Shown: piece by piece, positions 62,395-64,000 of the stretch
Layout of the letters: each line of letters begins with the position of its first letter
How positions within the stretch are numbered: position 1 is the first letter of the stretch
Source: Nocardioides ferulae
GTDB taxonomy: Bacteria; Actinomycetota; Actinomycetes; Propionibacteriales; Nocardioidaceae
Direction: 5' to 3'
Length of the DNA: 64,000 nt
Assembly (NCBI RefSeq): GCF_003660455.1
Contig: NZ_QZVR01000006.1
Coordinates: forward strand, 1 to 64,000
Made by a program: the position numbers and the translations under genes
The notes under the pieces: model-generated
The model's database searches: none
Told to the model about the DNA's origin: nothing
The model's input: the letters and a program-made list of their open reading frames with translations, nothing else

Positions 62395-62892
62395 CTACGC
62401 GAACGGGTCGGGCAGGGCGCCGGGCAGCTTCGCGAGGAGCTCGCGGGCCTGGGCGGCCACCTTGTGCTCGACGAGCACCTCGTAGCGGGTGGCGACCACC
62501 TGCGTCACGGAGGAGAAGTCGCGCTGGCCGCGGGTGAGGGCATAGCCGACCAGGGCCCAGATCAACCCGAAGAGGGCACCGAACAGCAGGGTCGAGAGGA
62601 TCAGCGTCACCGCGCCCTCCTCGGTGAACAGCGCGAAGATCAGCCCGATGAACAGGCCGAGCCACATGCCCGAGGCGAGGCCGCCGGCGGCGACCCGGCC
62701 GGTCGTCAGCCGGCCGGTGATCCGCTCGATCCGCTTCAGGTCGGTGCCGACGATGAGGCACTGCTCGACCGGGAACTTGTGGTCGGCGAGGAAGTCGACG
62801 GTCTTCTGGGCCGAGGCGTAGTCGTCGTAGATGGCCAGGGACTGCGGGAACTGCAGCTTCAGCGGTGAGGTGGGCCCGGGTGGCTGCGACAT
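62395..62892 (-). CDS. general stress-type membrane protein with two helices
   Basis: A 165-residue protein similar in layout to actinobacterial general stress (YflT/GsiB-like) proteins. The soluble N-terminal domain (about 10-55, SLAIYDDYASAQKTVDFLAD) is followed by two membrane segments with glycine-rich starts (GGLASGMWLGLFIGLIFALF; LILSTLLFGALFGLIWALV, about 70-115) and a C-terminal domain. GGAG 8 nt upstream selects the ATG at 62892 over that at 62898. Function unknown. Confidence 0.65.
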   Translation of the reverse strand: MSQPPGPTSPLKLQFPQSLAIYDDYASAQKTVDFLADHKFPVEQCLIVGTDLKRIERITGRLTTGRVAAGGLASGMWLGLFIGLIFALFTEEGAVTLILSTLLFGALFGLIWALVGYALTRGQRDFSSVTQVVATRYEVLVEHKVAAQARELLAKLPGALPDPFA

Positions 62893-62970
62893 GCTCATGT
62901 CTCCAGTGTGCCGGGCGACCTCACACGCGTTCTCGACGCTTCTCACGCGGTGCAACCCGTGTGAAGTGAG

Positions 62971-62996
62971 GGGATCACCGGATATCCGGTGATCCC
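62971..62996. promoter_or_regulatory. 26-bp perfect palindrome, candidate operator
   Basis: GGGATCACCGGAT and ATCCGGTGATCCC form a perfect palindrome with no loop, lying between the divergent promoters of the stress-type gene and purS. A dimeric regulator site is the likely reading; a terminator is less likely because both genes point away. Confidence 0.6.
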
Positions 62997-63081
62997 GCCA
63001 GCCCCGCCCCCCGCCACCCCTTCCTGCGGAAGTCGACCGTCCGTGCCGGCGGCCCGCGCCGGTCGGCGGGCGCCGCGCCCG

Positions 63082-63087
63082 TAGACT
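63082..63087 (+). promoter_or_regulatory. purS: -10 hexamer TAGACT of purS-purQ
   Basis: TAGACT lies about 47 bp upstream of the purS GTG, leaving a short leader that contains the AGGAG ribosome binding site. Confidence 0.45.
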
Positions 63088-63133
63088 GGGCCGCGCACCC
63101 CCGCCTCGCAGACCCCGCTTCCAGGAGCCTCCC

Positions 63134-63433
63134 GTGCCCCGAGTCGTCGTCGACGTCATGCCCAAGCCCGAGATCCTCGACCCGCAGGGGAAGGCCGTCC
63201 TCGGCGCCCTGCCGCGGCTGGGGTTCTCCGGCGTCACCGGTGTCCGCCAGGGCAAGCGCTTCGAGCTCGAGGTGGCCGGCGAGATCACCGCCGAGGTGCT
63301 CGCCGCGGTGCACGAGATGGCCGAGAGGCTGCTGTCGAACCCGGTGATCGAGAACTTCACCGTCCACGTCGACGACGCGGTCGCCGAGCACCCGGGTGAG
63401 GTCGTCGAGGCGCACCAGGCGGACGCCCGATGA
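63134..63433 (+). CDS. purS: phosphoribosylformylglycinamidine synthase subunit PurS
   Basis: A 99-residue PurS. The family pattern [19 protein letters not shown] and [11 protein letters not shown] are clear. PurS joins PurQ and PurL in the FGAR amidotransferase complex and helps channel ammonia. It has AGGAG (63123-63127) 6 nt before the GTG, and its stop overlaps the purQ start (ATGA). The final 20 residues extend beyond the typical PurS length. Confidence 0.96.
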   Translation: MPRVVVDVMPKPEILDPQGKAVLGALPRLGFSGVTGVRQGKRFELEVAGEITAEVLAAVHEMAERLLSNPVIENFTVHVDDAVAEHPGEVVEAHQADAR

Positions 63434-64000
63434 AGGTCGGCGTCGTCACGTTCCCGGGCTCGCTCGACGACGTCGACGCGGTCCGCGCGGTGCGGGTGGG
63501 CGGCCACGAGGCGGTCGCGCTGTGGCACGGCGACCACGACCTGCGCGGCGTCGACGCGGTGGTGCTGCCGGGCGGCTTCTCCTACGGCGACTACCTGCGC
63601 TGCGGCGCGATCTCCCGGTTCGCCCCGGTGATGAGCGAGGTCGTCGAGGCCGCGCGGCGGGGCATGCCGGTGCTCGGCATCTGCAACGGCTTCCAGATCC
63701 TGTGCGAGTCACACCTGCTGCCGGGTGCGCTGATCCGCAACGCCGAGCGCAGGTTCGTCTGCACCGACCAGCCGCTGCGCATCGAGAACAACCGCACCGC
63801 CTGGACCTCGGCCTACGCCGAGGGGCAGGAGGTCACGATCGTGCTGAAGAACGGCGAGGGTGGATTCGTGGCCGACGAGGCCACGCTCGACCGGCTCGAG
63901 GGGGAGGGGCGCGTGGTCGCCCGCTATCTGGGCAAGAACCCGAACGGCTCGCTGCGCGACATCGCCGGCATCACCAACGAGGCCGGCAACGTCGTCGGGC
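63430..64000 (+). CDS. purQ: phosphoribosylformylglycinamidine synthase subunit PurQ (cut by window end)
   Basis: The first 190 residues of PurQ, the glutaminase subunit supplying ammonia to Pur[15 protein letters not shown], the glycine-rich [16 protein letters not shown] and the nucleophile Cys in VLGICNGFQ are present. The remaining C-terminal segment with the catalytic His-x-Glu lies outside the window. ATGA overlap with purS shows tight coupling. Confidence 0.96.
   Translation, partial: MKVGVVTFPGSLDDVDAVRAVRVGGHEAVALWHGDHDLRGVDAVVLPGGFSYGDYLRCGAISRFAPVMSEVVEAARRGMPVLGICNGFQILCESHLLPGALIRNAERRFVCTDQPLRIENNRTAWTSAYAEGQEVTIVLKNGEGGFVADEATLDRLEGEGRVVARYLGKNPNGSLRDIAGITNEAGNVVG

Overview
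The window is chromosomal DNA of a high-GC actinobacterium. It has GC-rich third codon positions, many GTG and TTG starts, ATGA/GTGA stop-start overlaps, a HspR-type heat-shock system and F420-type oxidoreductases. Gene content and order (dnaK-grpE-dnaJ-hspR, clpB, pyrE, a SpoU-type methyltransferase, DedA, fba, purA, then purD, purB, purC, purS, purQ) resemble the dnaK-to-purQ part of mycobacterial chromosomes. Overall style best fits Nocardioides or a close relative; that genus assignment is inference. Nothing suggests a prophage, plasmid, insertion sequence or CRISPR array.

Layout: 1-3.6 kb has an array of 32-bp repeats, a 49-residue mini-gene and a very large LuxR-type ATPase regulator. 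3.7-6.1 kb holds a compact three-gene cassette: an Asp/Thr/Gly repeat peptide, a JmjC/cupin 2-oxoglutarate hydroxylase and a thioredoxin-like ferredoxin. It reads like a peptide-modification (RiPP-like) system and is the best candidate for something undescribed. 6.1-12.7 kb carries a membrane protein, a secreted RTX-repeat protein, a cytochrome P450 and a first ESX/WXG-type operon. 12.8-17.9 kb is a divergent catabolic unit (LLM flavin oxidoreductase, DUF1214 protein, SDR, sulfotransferase; opposite them a SnoaL-like protein and a Ddn-like protein) around an exact KstR-type operator.

19.6-29.4 kb is the heat-shock region. dnaK-grpE-dnaJ-hspR and clpB each carry a HspR operator (HAIR), and a second ESX-like operon lies between them. 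29.5-48.6 kb mixes housekeeping genes (aminotransferase, pyrE, two DedA proteins, RNA methyltransferase, fba, class I lysyl-tRNA synthetase, lipid kinase) with an ECF sigma module, an M14 carboxypeptidase, a hydrolase/TetR pair and a secreted beta-propeller protein. 48.6-64 kb carries the purine genes purA, purD, purB, purC, purS and a truncated purQ. Among them lie a second ECF sigma module, an MFS exporter and a HelR-type RNA polymerase-recycling ATPase whose promoter contains a near-perfect rifamycin-associated element.

Two themes recur. Many promoters have a -10-like hexamer 6-8 nt before an ATG or GTG, which points to leaderless transcripts and fixes many start codons. Many gene ends are marked by long, often perfect inverted repeats, sometimes with the stop codon inside the stem. 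The window ends inside purQ.
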